From: Parietaria judaica
Lineage: Eukaryota; Streptophyta; Magnoliopsida; Rosales; Urticaceae
Assembly (NCBI GenBank): GCA_954871525.1
Contig: OX940861.1
Location: forward strand, 15,236,842 to 15,300,841
Direction of reading: 5' to 3'
Length of the DNA stretch: 64,000 nucleotides
Under the pieces are notes generated by a model that worked only from the letters and a program-made list of their open reading frames with translations, was not told where the DNA came from and searched no databases. Positions within the stretch are counted from its first letter, which is position 1. Each line of letters opens with the position of its first letter. Made by a program: the position numbers and the translations under genes. Positions 11,501 to 22,572 of this stretch are shown here, piece by piece.

Positions 11501-11929
11501 AAGTCAACTACTGGATTCTGTGTTTTTCTTGGTGATTCTCTCATCTCTTGGAAGAGCAAGAAACAAGATGTCATTTCTCGATCGTCTACAGAAGCTGAGT
11601 ATCGTGCTATGGCCTCGACCACTTGTGAGATTGTTTGGTTGCGCTGGTTACTCTTTGACATGGGTGTTTGCCTTTCCCAACCTACACCATTGTACTGTGA
11701 TAATCAGAGCGCGATTCAAATTGCGCGCAATTTAGTTTTCCATGAGCGGACCAAGCACATTGAGATTGATTGTCACGTTGTTCGCCACCATTTTCAGACT
11801 GGCACCATCACGTTACCATTTGTTTCTTCCACTCACCAGATTGCTGACTTGGTCACGAAAGCTCACCCCACCTCGCGTTTTCGTTTTTTATCTGACAAAC
11901 TCTCGATGTTTCTCGCTGTAGCATCATGA
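8555..11929 (+). pseudogene. pol: Copia gag-pol polyprotein, one frame with five stops and a gag deletion
   Basis: One reading frame starts at MASRQDDSLQSISAQLDGKNY. Gag is cut short: after about 45 residues the capsid core and zinc knuckle are missing. Then come protease (WILDSGATQHMS near 8840), the GAG-pre-integrase zinc module (WHSRLGH...CCGCKLAK), integrase core (DLVHSDVWGP, SFIDDLTRY, NGVAERKHRHLVE), RT (MDVKNAFLYGDL, LYGLKQAPRAW, SLYVDDMIITG) and RNase H (AYSDAEWAGD, STEAEYRAMA, YCDNQSAIQIARN). Stops lie at 9143 (TAA), 9521 (TGA), 9806, 10202 and 11153 (TAG). The same frame resumes after each, so no indel is needed. Each stop is explained by one transition in a Gln or Trp codon. The protein would not be functional as is. 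Confidence 0.93.
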
Positions 11930-11933
11930 GTTT

Positions 11934-11942
11934 GCGGGGGGA
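11934..11942 (+). promoter_or_regulatory. Polypurine tract
   Basis: G-rich run ending GGGGGGGA immediately before the 3' LTR, the plus-strand priming site. Confidence 0.8.
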
Positions 11943-12103
11943 TATTAGCATATATTATTATTATTATTGTCAAGGGTAGTTTAGTCATTTATCTTTTCTT
12001 ATGGTAGCTTTATACAAAAAGTCTTCTTGTAACTAAATACACTTAATACTTCTTTAATAGAGTTCTTGTAGTTTCTTCCTCTCTTCTCTCTCTGATTCTA
12101 ACA
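11943..12103 (+). repeat. Copia 3' LTR (161 bp)
   Basis: Begins TATTAGCATAT and ends TCTAACA, followed by TSD AAAAT. Nearly identical to the 5' LTR. Confidence 0.93.
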
Positions 12104-12108
12104 AAAAT

Positions 12109-13451
12109 CTCCTTTATTTTGTAGAGTTAGTTGTTTTTAAGCCTCAACTCTCATTCATAAAGAGTTGGTTGTTTTGACTTTATAAGGTTTTACAATCAGA
12201 ACTAAGGTCGGTCCGAAAGGTGAAATCAATTTTGTAAATGAGGGAGGTTCAAACTTGCTACTATTAAGTATGGTGTATAACGAATTCATTTTCTTGTTAA
12301 ACTCTTGCACATATTTAATATTTAATATGAAATCAAGACGCTCTCTCTAATTAAGTGTTTCAAAACATTATTTAATTAGAGTTTCAAAACATTATTAATT
12401 ATTAGACCAACCTGCTGTATATCCATTATCAATTAATGGCATTTACATTCATTTACACCTAAAATAACACAAATATCAGAGTTAGAATTGTTAATCATAG
12501 AACTATGTAAACGTTTTTTTTATTATTATAAATGCATAACAATAAAATATTTAGAAAACTATTTAGAATCTACTATAATTGATATTGATTGCCACTGTTT
12601 TAAATTTTACAATAAAAAAATGTTTAAAATATTATATATATATTAATTTTTTACATAATCTGATAATATTATATATATATATATTAAATTGATAATTTTT
12701 ATGTTTTACGTAGAGGTTGGTCTTATGATTAAAATACAATGTATTTTTTAATGTCTTAAGGTTGGTCTTATGATTACGTAGACTCTGAGTGCTATGGTAC
12801 TTAATTACTCTTACACATTTTATCATCATTTATAAGACTTAATAGATGAGCCATATATGTATACATAAAAAAGAAAAGAAAAAGGTAAGGCTAAAAAATG
12901 TAGTCTTAGTTAAATTAAAAATAAAATAAAAAATACAACCATGTTCGAAAAACATGGTTAAATCATGTATTATTTACATAAAAAGCAGTAAAATATATAT
13001 TTATATTGTAGCCCTTGTATTTTAAAAAGTTCTCAAGTAAACCAGTAAAAAAATATACTACTAATTTTATAATTATCGGAACTTCAAAATAATATTATAG
13101 AAAAATATATAATAATATCACTTTTTTTTTATAAAAAAAATTATGGATATGACAAATTGTTATAATCAAATTCATTTCTATATTTTTTTATAAATATTGT
13201 GGTTAGTTAACTAACTCAAACATAATCATTTCTAAATAAATCTTAAAAAAAACTGAATTAAAACAACTTATCTAAGTTGAAGACAGATTCTAAAATGGTC
13301 AGTAATATTGTTTAAACAAATCAATAATTTTTCTTAATCAATTAGTTTTAAACAGATCAATAATTTTTTGATATGTAGTAGTGTGTCACTTGGAATGTGT
13401 ATTATCGATAATATTTGTATTTTTTTTGACAGATCGATAATCTATAATCTA
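12109..13451. other. AT-rich intergenic DNA
   Basis: No gene visible. Contains TA-rich tracts and a short direct repeat of GGTTGGTCTTATGATT at about 12716 and 12764. Open frames here are short and compositionally biased. Confidence 0.6.
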
Positions 13452-13500
13452 TCTATATATATAAAAGGGCAATAATTTCAGGAATGGTGCAGGCCAAAAA
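13452..13500 (+). mobile_element. Helitron-like 5' terminus
   Basis: TCTATATATATAAAAGGGC preceded by A. Plant Helitrons typically begin TC followed by a TATA-rich stretch and AAAAGGG, inserted at an A/T target. A matching 3' hairpin plus CTRR was not found downstream. A very similar start lies at 41296. Confidence 0.4.
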
Positions 13501-15038
13501 CTACCAATTTTAACCCTATTCTTTTTTTCTCATTTTTTCTCATTTTTTTCACAATTCCCAATAGATTTCTACGATAAAAAAAAAAAAAAAAAGTTTTACA
13601 GGTAAATAGAAAAGGCAAGAGTTGATTCATTCACTTTACTAATAAATGCAATAGTTCATATGTGTATATCTTCTTATTTGGTTATCTTCTCGGAGAATTT
13701 CTTGTATCTGTCTCGCTCACCTTTGTTCCAACATGAATTTTCATTCCCCTGCCATTTTCATCCTCTCTCCTTATTCAAACGTACGTACTTATCTCTAATA
13801 TTTTCCCTGACGGTACAACCATCTTCGGCGAGAATCTAAGGTGGGTTTTGAGCATACATGCATTCTGAAATTTATAATTCCCCTGACTTTGGAAAAAAAA
13901 AATGCAACAGTTCATCCGTCTACTATTTCCTATAGTAAATGCAACAATTACTTTTTGTTATTTCATCTGATTTTGCCTTTCTGATTCCTAATTCTATCGA
14001 TTCTCTCTACAGTCTCTTCCCAAAATCCCCTCCGCGCCTTCTGTGATTCTCACTGCCCGGCCATGTGACTCGGTAGTTTCTTGGTATTCGGTGAAATGGT
14101 CGGCTCCACGGTGTGTTCTTCTATAGTTGCTCGCCATCGACACTTCGATCGACTCTCAGCATTCCTCTCTCTCCACTTCTCGCTTTCGCCTTCGCACTTC
14201 GACCATTTCGGTCTCTTTGGTATGTAATTTTTTAATGGGCGTCATAGCAATATAGCCAATGTTGAAAAATCAATTAGCCAAATAGCTAATGTTTTAATTA
14301 GTATCGTCAAATATAGCCAATAAACAATTTTAATAAATCACAAAGACTTCTTTACCCTCATAATTAATTAACGTTTTTTTTAAACATTTATACAAATTGC
14401 TTTCTCTCTCTTCGACTTGAACCCTGTTGAAACCTTCTCTCTCCATTCGACGAAGAAAAAGTGACCTCACCACGACGGCGAGCAGTCGAGTAGTCGACGG
14501 CGAGACTCCAATCTAGCCGGCGATCCCGCTGCGGACTCTTCTCTCCTTCAATCCGTGAGTCGCTCTTTTCTAAGTTGTTTTCTGTATATTTGGTTCTGTA
14601 TATTCTTCATCTTCGCCTTCTTCCTCGCAAGCTCTCGAAGCGGTGTCGTCTCTCTGCGCACTGTGATTCCTGATCTCGCGCTTCGATCCAGTTTCAGGTG
14701 CGTCTCTCGCTCACACATCGCTTTCTCTCTCTCATTCAATTCTCTCTTCCTCTCTTTTCACAGTCATTGCGGTTCTCGAGGTGCGTTTCGAGTTTTTTTT
14801 TTTCTTTCAGATTCTCTCAGAGAGATTCGTCGTGTTCAGTTCGATTTTTTGGTAGTGAATCTTTTGCTTTTCTTTTCAGATTTTGATGTGTGGTGTTTGA
14901 CTGATATTAGTCCGTACTTTTGTCTCCCTGTCTCTACTTTTTCTCCTTTGCATTTGGTTGACCATTTTTGTAGGAGCTGGGCAGAGTACCAGTACTTAGC
15001 TCGAGACTCGTCATTCTTAGTGAGATCTGTACTGAGTA
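13501..15038. other. Non-coding stretch with TC-rich, 5'-leader-like segments
   Basis: No protein gene recognised. At 14239-14300 repeated ATAGCCAAT/TAGCTAATG motifs resemble the ends of Mutator-type elements; a related pattern recurs near 63590. 14395-14900 is rich in TCTCTC and CGACG motifs like a plant 5' leader. A 173-codon open frame at 14555-15076 is Phe/Ser-rich and runs into the hAT insertion, so I do not call it a gene. Confidence 0.45.
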
Positions 15039-15046
15039 GTGGATAC

Positions 15047-16084
15047 CAAGGATCAAAATGCCGTTTTGGCCGATAAATCGTTTGCCGTTATCGATGGATT
15101 AATCGTTTGCCGATAGATTTATCGACGGAAAACCTATAAAAATTATCGTTTGCCGTTATCGAAACTTATCGAACTTATCGATGGATTAATCGTTTATCGA
15201 TGGAAAACCTATAAAAAAAAATTCAAACATATTTTACACTAAAAACATAACATAAAATACTAATGTCACAAAATATAAACATAAAAGTCTCATACAAAAT
15301 ATAAGATATAAGCCACAAACCAAGTCTCATACTAATGTAGCCAATCATAAACTAAGTCTCATACAAAATTACAAATACTTTACAAAATATGTAAAATAAA
15401 TTATTATTTACTTACCAAAATAAATATTTACAAGTCACCAATTATTCTTATATAAAATATGCACTGCACAATTGATTTCATTTAAAACAAGATTGAACAA
15501 CTAGCTCAATTTAACAAATTAGCTAAAAATTGTACTTTTGCCGCAATATTTTAGAAAACTTCAAATTAAAAAAAATATTATGCCAACCGATTATTTTTTA
15601 AATTATATACAATTTTATAAAACAAAATTACACCAAAATATTCGAGTAACTAGCTCAAATCAACAATTTCCGAAACATATGTACTTTTGCCACAATGATA
15701 TCACAATTCAGAAAAACTTCAAATTAAAAAAAAATTATGCAAACCGATTAGTTTTAAAATTATATACAATTTTATAAAACGAAATTACATCAAAATATTC
15801 GAGTAACTAACTCAAATCAACAATTTCCGAAACATGTGTACTTTTGCCGCAATTATACAACAATTCGGAAAAAACCTAATGACTTTTCGTTATTTAGTGA
15901 TAAGTCCTCCAATTTTCGAAATTTAAAACTTGAAAACCTAAAACGAAAAGTTGTTCACTTTCCCCCTCGAAAAATCGCGAAAACTATAAAACGAAAACGA
16001 TTAAGGGAGATAACTTACCGAGAAGCCTATTTTCAGCGATAATCAAACGATTTTCGAACGAAAATTGCGATTTTCGGAACCTTG
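15047..16084. mobile_element. Non-autonomous hAT element (1,038 bp) with 8-bp TSD GTGGATAC
   Basis: Termini are CAAGGATCAAAATGCCG on the left and CAAGGTTCCGAAAATCG on the right (read inward). The 8 bp flanking both sides are identical (GTGGATAC at 15039-15046 and 16085-16092), the TSD length of the hAT superfamily. No transposase is encoded. The interior has CGTTTGCCG/TTATCG repeats near the left end and a tandem repeat at 15531-15860. Confidence 0.88.
15531..15860 (+). repeat. Tandem repeat inside the hAT element, period about 150-157 bp
   Basis: Blocks beginning near GTACTTTTGCC recur at about 15532, 15681 and 15838. Intervening sequence is shared (CTTCAAATTAAAAAAA, ATATACAATTTTATAAAAC, CTCAAATCAACAATTTCCG). 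Confidence 0.7.
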
Positions 16085-16092
16085 GTGGATAC

Positions 16093-16522
16093 ATTATACT
16101 TTGTTAAAGCACATTGTATTGAGTATGAGCACAAGGTATTTGGTTCTGTATTAATGTGGTTAATATACTTGTATTAATGTGGTTAATTGCTTGTTTATGT
16201 TAGATAGAATGTGGTATTATTGATTGAATTTATTATGTATTAATGTGGGTAATCACCACGACGGACGGCGAATCACGGGTGAGGATTTCATGATTAATCG
16301 ATTTTGGAAGGATTTTGTTTCGCAGTTTGAATCAACTGTTCTGTTTTGAGTTTTATTTTTCTAGAGTTTCGTTATTAGATTACGTTGGGTATGCTTTGAA
16401 ACCAGAGTTTATGGGGCTAGTTCCTTCGTTTGTTTTTGCTCTTGATTGGCATCAAAATCCTAGTTATATGATGGGTATTCTGGAATTACCTCAAAGTTAC
16501 AATCTTAACCTATAAATCTATA
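16093..16522. other. Unassigned sequence flanking the hAT insertion
   Basis: Continues the sequence interrupted by the hAT element. Holds repeated TATTAATGTGGTTAAT motifs and an open frame at 16315-16515 that partly resembles the start of the following gene (GATTTTGT...TTTGAATC), suggesting a local duplication. No known domain. Confidence 0.4.
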
Positions 16523-17176
16523 ATGGGTTGTGATTCGGTGTTGAAGGATTTTGTATCGTGTTTTGAATCTACTGCTCTCTTTCGACTGGTAGATATAATG
16601 TTCATGGTAGATATAATGAGGAGAACGAGATTAGTTGCAAATAAAGAAAGAGATGTGGAACCGGCAGTGGAAACCGTAGCTGTGCCGGCAGCGGAAACGG
16701 TATCGATGGCAGAGGAAACGTCAATTAATCCGGCAGCGGAAACGGTATCAAAAGCGCCATTGAGAACTGATAATGCTATAGTTGTGGTGGGTTACAAATA
16801 ATAATTCCGTTAATTTTCTTTACTATGTATGCATAACATTCACTAACATTAAGTATGTTATTATATTATGCAGGTTTGTAAGTATGTTGTTGATAAGCCG
16901 TAGTGGAAACCGGTACAAAGGATCCATTGTCATTCAAGATTAAAGGTGATGGAAGATGTGGTGACAATGAATAATCCGAATTCCATGGTTTATACACAGA
17001 AGCTGAAGGATAAAGCACTGTTGCAAGATGAAGGAGTCCCTATTCGAAACAAGCGGAAGATAAAACTTAAACCTTTATAGAGGCCACCTTACACGCAGAA
17101 GAAGAAAGGCAAAAAGGACGATGACAACAACGAAGACGTGATATCAAGCCATCCTTCGTTCGACCTCGGAATTTGA
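16523..17176 (+). pseudogene. Unrecognised two-exon gene, probably transposon-derived, with two stops
   Basis: I do not recognise this protein. Exon 1 starts at MGCDSVLKDFVSC and contains a repeated Ala/Glu/Thr/Val motif (PAAETVS and variants, three to four copies). A donor at about 16789 (GTG|GTGGGT) would join an acceptor at 16873, continuing with VCKYVVDKP. The exon 2 frame reads a basic, Lys-rich C-terminus (RNKRKIKLKP, TQKKKGKKDDDNNED) ending at 17176. It contains two TAG codons where CAG (Gln) would keep the frame open. The placement next to tandem repeats and a hAT element suggests an element of its own, but no termini were defined. Confidence 0.35.
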
Positions 17177-17345
17177 TTAGTGTTATGCCATTTTGACTAC
17201 ATTTATATTTGTTTATGCCATTTGACTATATTTGACTACATTTATATTTGTTTATACATTTGACTACATTTATTTTTGTTTATGCCATTTTATTAGTGCG
17301 GAATTTGATTAGTGTTATGCCATTTGACTACAATATTGTATGAGG
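17177..17345 (+). repeat. Degenerate short tandem repeat (TTTGACTACATTTATATTTG)
   Basis: Several imperfect copies of a motif containing TATGCCATTTGACTACATTT directly after the two-exon gene. Confidence 0.6.
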
Positions 17346-18435
17346 AATTAATAGGAATTAACCGCGTTAATAAGAAGAAATTTAATCACAAAACATAACC
17401 AAAACGCTCCACAAAGTAACTAGAAATATGAGAAACAAGAAATATTAGGAATTAACCAAAAATATCATTATTCACGGTCTAAATAAATGACACAAGTGAC
17501 AAATGATTCAAATATATGAGAAACAATGAATATCAGGAATTAACCGCGTTAATAAGAAGAAATTTACACACAAAACATAACCAAAACGCTCCACAAAGTA
17601 ATTATAGGCTAGACAAGTCCTCTTATTGTGACCCGCCTTTCAACAATATCGTTTATGTTTTTTGTTATTGTTGATAATATTGATGTTTTATTAACGTGAA
17701 ATATAAATTGGTTCATCGATCACAATTAACTTGTATTTCATTTTTTTTTTGAAAATTCTCATATTAACGTGTATCTCCATCGTTTGTACAATGTTGATTT
17801 GGAAATAATATGCCTAGCTTGTGAAAATGTTGAGTAAACTGGATTTGGAAAAGAATTAACTTGTATTAATGAAGTTAATACAATATTATATGAGGAATTA
17901 ACAGGAATTAACTGCGTTAATAAGAAGACATTTACACACAAAACATAACCAAAACGCTCCACAAAGTAATTATAGGCTAGACTTTATCAAAAAAAAAATA
18001 AAATTATAGGCTAGACAAGTCCTCTTATTGTGATCCGCCTTTCCACAATATCGTTTATGTTTTTTGTTATTGTTGATAATATTGATGTTTTATTAACGTG
18101 AAATATAAATTGGTTCACCGATCACAATTAACTTGTATTTCATTTTTTTTTGAAAATTCTCATATTAACGTGTATCTCCATCGTTTGTACAATGTTGATT
18201 TGGAAATAATATGCCTAGCTTGTGAAAATGTTGAGTAAACTGGATTTGGAAAAGAATTAACTTGTATTAATGAAGTTAATACAATATTGTATGAGGAATT
18301 AACAGGAATTAACCGCGTTAATAAGAAGAGCTTACCAGCGTTAATAATAAAAATAGTGGCAAGAGTACTTAAAGTTAACAAGAATTAACCGCGTTAATAA
18401 TAAAAATAGTGGCAAGAGTACTTAAAGTTAACAAA
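17346..18435 (+). repeat. Tandem duplication (period about 402 bp) with a recurring TTAACCGCGTTAAT motif
   Basis: A block starting ATTATAGGCTAGACAAGTCC at about 17601 recurs at about 18003 with only scattered differences. Within and around it the motif GGAATTAACCGCGTTAATAAGAAG appears at about 17352, 17537, 17898 (CTGCG variant) and 18305. A smaller tandem duplication (period near 49 bp, GTGGCAAGAGTACTTAAAGTTAAC) follows at 18341-18432. TTAACCGCGTTAA is nearly palindromic. Nothing codes here. Confidence 0.8.
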
Positions 18436-19369
18436 TATAATGCGACATATTTTTTTGTCTAATTAATTCGTCGAATTCAAATGAGAGAAGATTACAGATA
18501 ATTGGATATTTATGTATCTTCATTATAATTTAATAACTCTGTGCTAAAAAACCGTAAAAAAAAACTAGACACAAAAAAGTGTAGTCTCATATTTAAGTAT
18601 TTTTGCCATTATTTTTATTTTAAATCCATGTTGATTCTGTTGGTCAATGTTTAGATACTTTTGCCACGATTATGATTCTTCTTTTTCTGTATATGATAAT
18701 CCAAAGTTGTTCTTGGAATTTGGAGGCTTTCTCTTCGTCTTCATCGCCTGAAACCTCAAGCATGTCGCTCCCATTGTTCCCTCCGGAACGCAGTCTTTCT
18801 ATGCTTCGCTCTTCCTCCTTGTATCCACCCACCCACTCTCTCGACTCTCCAACGCAAGGTAATCAATGGATCGTATTATCTGTTTTGCAGCCTTCTTTCT
18901 TCTTCTGTTCTCTTGATGAGTTCTTACTCTGCATCGGAATTGGCGTTTGATTTTCGCAGAGCTGTGGAGTGGCTTGCGAAATCGATGAGCTGGAATTGAG
19001 TTGGTCAGTGCATTTCTATGTTCATGATTCATTGATTCATGTCCTGTAGTGTAGACTTCATGATTTCTACATGAAACCAAACAAAATCAGAACAGGCTAC
19101 AAAGCACTTACCGAGGATGAAAGAATCGCCGGCGAAGGAGCTGAGAAAATCGCCGGCGAGCGGAGCTGAGAGAATCGCCGTCGTCGAGTTCGGCGGTGGT
19201 GATGAAAGCTTGGATTTGCGAGGGAAGTTCGGTCGATGATGAACAGGTGACGATGAAAGAATCGCCGGCGAGCGGAGCTGAGAGAATCGCCGTCGTCATC
19301 GAGAACGGAGCTGAAATTTTGGTGTTCTTCGGGAACTTCTCTCGATGATGAACAGAGGAAGAAAAAATA
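18436..19369. other. Unassigned region with exon-like segments on the minus strand
   Basis: Minus-strand 19299-19108 starts with ATG and ends in a good donor (ATCCTCG|GTAAGTG). It could be a first exon, but the sequence is built of repeated CGCCGGCGA/GCTGAGAGAATC units. The minus-strand frame 18832-18644 is charged (Glu/Asp/Lys-rich). The plus strand at 18672-18860 is Ser/Pro-rich and ends at a possible donor. None matches a family I know. Confidence 0.3.
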
Positions 19370-19374
19370 GTTTA

Positions 19375-20002
19375 TGTTACGGGTAATTCTCGGAATTGAT
19401 TTTACGGATAATTAACTAAAAGAAAATTATCAAATTAATTTTCTTTTATTAATTGTTTATTTAATCATATCAATTCAAAACCCAAAAAATGCTCCGGAGG
19501 CCCATTTTCGCAAACCAAAGTATCCCGGTGTTCCTAAAAATATGAAAACACCCAAAAACGACATAAAATTTGTGAAAAACGGACGCGGGACGAGCTCGGG
19601 AGTGAAAAAACACTTCGAAGGCACTTTGGTGGGCCCCACCAGCGCTGCAGCCCACCAGGAGCCGCCACGTGGCGGGGAAATGACCAAAGCCTGCCCTCCA
19701 CTCGCCCCCACGTGCTTCCTGCCACCTCAGCAGCCAATTTGCAGCCCTCAATTGCCCCTGGACACGTGTCAGCTAAGGAAAAAAGAGGTGTTTTACACCT
19801 TCCTGCACACAGCGGACGTTTGCCGCGCGTGTGGGCGCGTGCCTGATCAGATGGGCGATCCGACGGCGGCGATGGCTTCCTCTCACTCTGAGGATCAAAA
19901 TGCATATAAATTTTGCACCCAGGGGCTTCCCGAAACTATATTTATTTGCTTCGGAACCCTTGCCTCCTATTATAAATAGGAGCCTCATTCACAACTTCAA
20001 AT
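19375..20002 (+). repeat. Solo LTR, left part (interrupted by CACTA element)
   Basis: Starts TGTTACGGGTAATTC, preceded by GTTTA (19370-19374). The same GTTTA follows the other end at 32854-32858. A U3-like region contains CACGTG motifs and a TATA box at 19971-19978 (TATAAATA followed by GGAGCC), which sets the sense as plus. The CACTA element begins at 20003, about 25 bp past the TATA box. Parts of the region read as open frames, but these are LTR sequence. Confidence 0.85.
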
Positions 20003-20029
20003 CACTACTACAAATATTTGATTATATTA

Positions 20030-20425
20030 CGGAGCTTCCACTACGCAAGACAAAAAGCGTCGTTGGAATCATATATTCGACGATGGAAATTATTATGCGT
20101 AGTCGGAGTTAAAAAAAAATAGAATTCCGACGACGCAAATTTTTATGTGTCGTCGGAATCATGTATTCGCCGCGGCAACATAATATTTGCCGCGGCGAAT
20201 AGTGTTCAACTACGCACATATATGAGTGTCGTCTGGAGGGGTTGAAGAAAGCAAATATTCGCCGTGGCGAATATTATGTTGCCGCGGCGGGAATGTTCCA
20301 ACTACGCATATATTAGTGTCGTCGGGATGGAAAACGACCTTCTTGTCCAACGACACTTTTTAGTGTCGTTGGGATGACTCGCCGCGGCGAATTTAAGTTT
20401 GCCGCGGCGAGAGTCGTTTTTTAAC
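20030..20425 (+). repeat. CACTA left subterminal repeat array
   Basis: Repeated GTGTCGT(C/T)GG motifs, their inverses, and GCCGCGGCGAAT palindromic units in alternating orientation. Mirrors the right array at 31370-31875. Confidence 0.88.
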
Positions 20426-20574
20426 CCAAATAGGAGTTGAAACCCCTCATTTCGCACGAACCCTAATATTTCTCTTTCTCTCTCTCGCCTTCGCTCGCCG
20501 CCGCGACCTCGACCCATTCGCCGTCGCCCGCCTTCGCCCGCCGTCGCTTGCCGTCGCCCGCCGTCTAAAGGTTA

Positions 20575-20995
20575 GGCATGATCTCTTTGTGTTTTTGCTT
20601 GAATTTGTAGGATTTTTTGATTTTTAGGGTTGAACATCGATTTTGGGTTTTTTTATTTATGATTTTATGCGATTAGGTTTTGATTTTATGCGATTTTATG
20701 ATTTTGAAATTGTGAATTTGATTAGGTTTTGAAATTGTGAGTAGGTTTTGGAATTGTGAATTGTGATTAGGTTTTGAAATTGTGAATATGTTTTGGAATT
20801 GTGAATCGTGATTAGGTTTTGAAATTGTGAATTGTGATTAGGTTTAGGAATTGTGAATTGATTTAGTTTAGGAATTGTGAATTAATTTTGTTTAGGAATT
20901 GTGATTAGGCCGATTTTTAATGCGAATATATTTTGGTTCTAAAATTTAGTTTATGTTTTGGTTTGAATTCCGTGAAATGAATATATGCTTTTTTT
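20575..20995 (+). repeat. Minisatellite in a 5'-leader intron (AATTGTGATTAGGTTTTG units)
   Basis: About ten imperfect copies of a unit near 23-28 bp lie between a likely donor (AAAG|GTTAGG at about 20570) and a poly-T tract plus acceptor CAG at about 21010. This suggests an intron in the 5' leader of the first CACTA gene. Confidence 0.6.
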
Positions 20996-21016
20996 TTTTT
21001 TTTTTTTCAGATTTCA

Positions 21017-22324
21017 ATGGCGCCTAAAGTAAGACGGGGTGTTAGGAAAGAAACGGCGAAACGGGGAAAGCACTGGAACACTGATTTGCCCGAAGACGAG
21101 GTCAATGAAACAGTTCCTCCGCCTCCGCCGCCGCATATGCCCTTAATGACGAAACCGGCAAAGAACCGTTACGCGAAGATATGCACGCGTAAACTTTGCT
21201 CCGAGCGTAGTTTCACCGAATTACCGCTCGCTTCGAATGCGGTGAATGACCTCGTCAACGCCAATTATCAACGCCGGGGTTGACTAAATTATGTGCTCGA
21301 GCCAAAGAGCACGGCGTACACAAGCTTGGTCCTCGAATTCTATGCGGCCCCTCCTGACAACGTCAAGGACGGGTTCGTGATAGTTCGAAATGTGCGCGTT
21401 CCCATCAGTCCGGAGGTCATAAATGCCTACTATGGCACTCCGAATTATACCGTAGAGGAGGATGAGCACAACCATTACCCGGGTGCTGAGGTCGAGTTGG
21501 ACAAGGCATTTTACGACGACATCGATGCAACGATTGCGCAGCCCGGTGTGCAATGACATTCAAGAGCTGGGGAATCACGCTTTGAGAAGAGCCAGTTGTC
21601 TAAGATTGGGAAAATTTGGATGTACTTCTTCGGTTACCATCTTTACCCGCATCTTCACTTCACGGAGCTTCAGTTCGATTTTCTGAAGCTTATCTACGCC
21701 GGCGCAAAAGGGTTGAACATCGATGTGGGTCGGGAGATCATCCACCACATGAACCACGTCAACTACAACCACAAGAAGAGCTCATTGGGATTCCCTTTCC
21801 TTATTTCGGGTCTTTGCATGAATGCCGGGGTAAGTGTTATATAATACTAAACCATCATTTGATTAACTTGAATGTTGCTATTTTATTGATACTAAATTTT
21901 ATTGAATTTGATTGTTTAGGTCGAGGCATATGATCGCGAAATCACGTTTCCCAAAGGAGGTACCTTTGATGAGGCTTGGATAAGGAGTTTTAAGCCATTT
22001 GTGATTGAAGCGCCACCTAGGCTCCAATCACTTGTGATTGGCGCCACCCCACCGGAGCAACAGTTTACATATGATGACATTCCCATGAGGGCGTTTATGG
22101 CTCACAGTCAGCGGGAAATGTACAACTACATGTGCTACGAACGCGGCTACCGGATGGCTCAAGATCCAAACTTCCAGCCACCAAATCCGTATCCAGCTCC
22201 GGTTTGGCCAGCGAGGTATCCCGACTATTATCCCTTTCCCGGTGACGCTGGCGGATCCGGCAATGCAGGTGGCTCCGGCAATGCAGGCGGCCACCACGAA
22301 GACGGAATGGACGAAGACGCATGA
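21017..22324 (+). pseudogene. CACTA gene 1: putative plant transposon protein domain
   Basis: Two exons (21017-21829 and 21920-22324) are joined in phase across a GTAAGT...TTTAG intron. Start MAPKVRRGVRKETAKRGKHW is basic. The central region (GFVIVRNVRVPISPEVINAYYG, then KIGKIWMYFFGYHLYP and DVGREIIHHMNHV, GFPFLISGLCMNAG) matches the 'putative plant transposon protein' domain (PF20167 as I remember it), found in many plant transposons and of unknown biochemical role. The C-terminus is Pro/Tyr-rich, then a GGSGNAGG repeat and an acidic end. In-frame TGA codons at 21281 and 21554 each replace an expected Trp (G-to-A). Otherwise the frame is continuous, so this is a recently inactivated gene. 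Confidence 0.72.
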
Positions 22325-22572
22325 GGAATCGTTATTTTTTTGTTTTTTCTTTGAACAATTTTAAATTATGTTATTCTTTTTTTATTTTTGAACAATTTAC
22401 TATGATTAGTTTTTGTTGTATTCAGTTTTTATAATTTCTTTGAACAATTTACAATGTTTAATTATTTTGTTTATTAACTTAATTATTTAAGTGTATTTAA
22501 ATTTTGAAGTAATAATTTAAAAAACAACTTAATTTCTGTCAAATACAACAATTTGAAAATGTGAATTAAAAT

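Larger units (their letters stand above)
8103..12103 (+). mobile_element. Complete Ty1/copia LTR retrotransposon with TSD AAAAT
   Basis: The 4.0-kb element has two short LTRs (8103-8265 and 11943-12103) that I count as differing by about five substitutions and one 2-bp indel. It also has a primer-binding site, polypurine tract and domain order protease-integrase-RT-RNase H. The 5 bp on each side are identical (AAAAT at 8098-8102 and 12104-12108). LTRs begin TATTAG rather than TGTTAG and end CTAACA, so the canonical TG has become TA in both copies. It lies just past the end of the methyltransferase gene remnant. Confidence 0.95.

Noticed and set aside
8103..12103. Possibility that the copia or gypsy elements are integrated plant viruses (pararetrovirus)
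   Set aside because: Both have LTRs, primer-binding sites, polypurine tracts and LTR-retrotransposon domain sets, and no movement or coat protein of caulimovirus type was seen.
14555..15076. 173-codon Phe/Ser-rich frame
   Set aside because: TC-rich leader-like composition, no family signal, and its 3' end lies within the hAT element, so it is chance.
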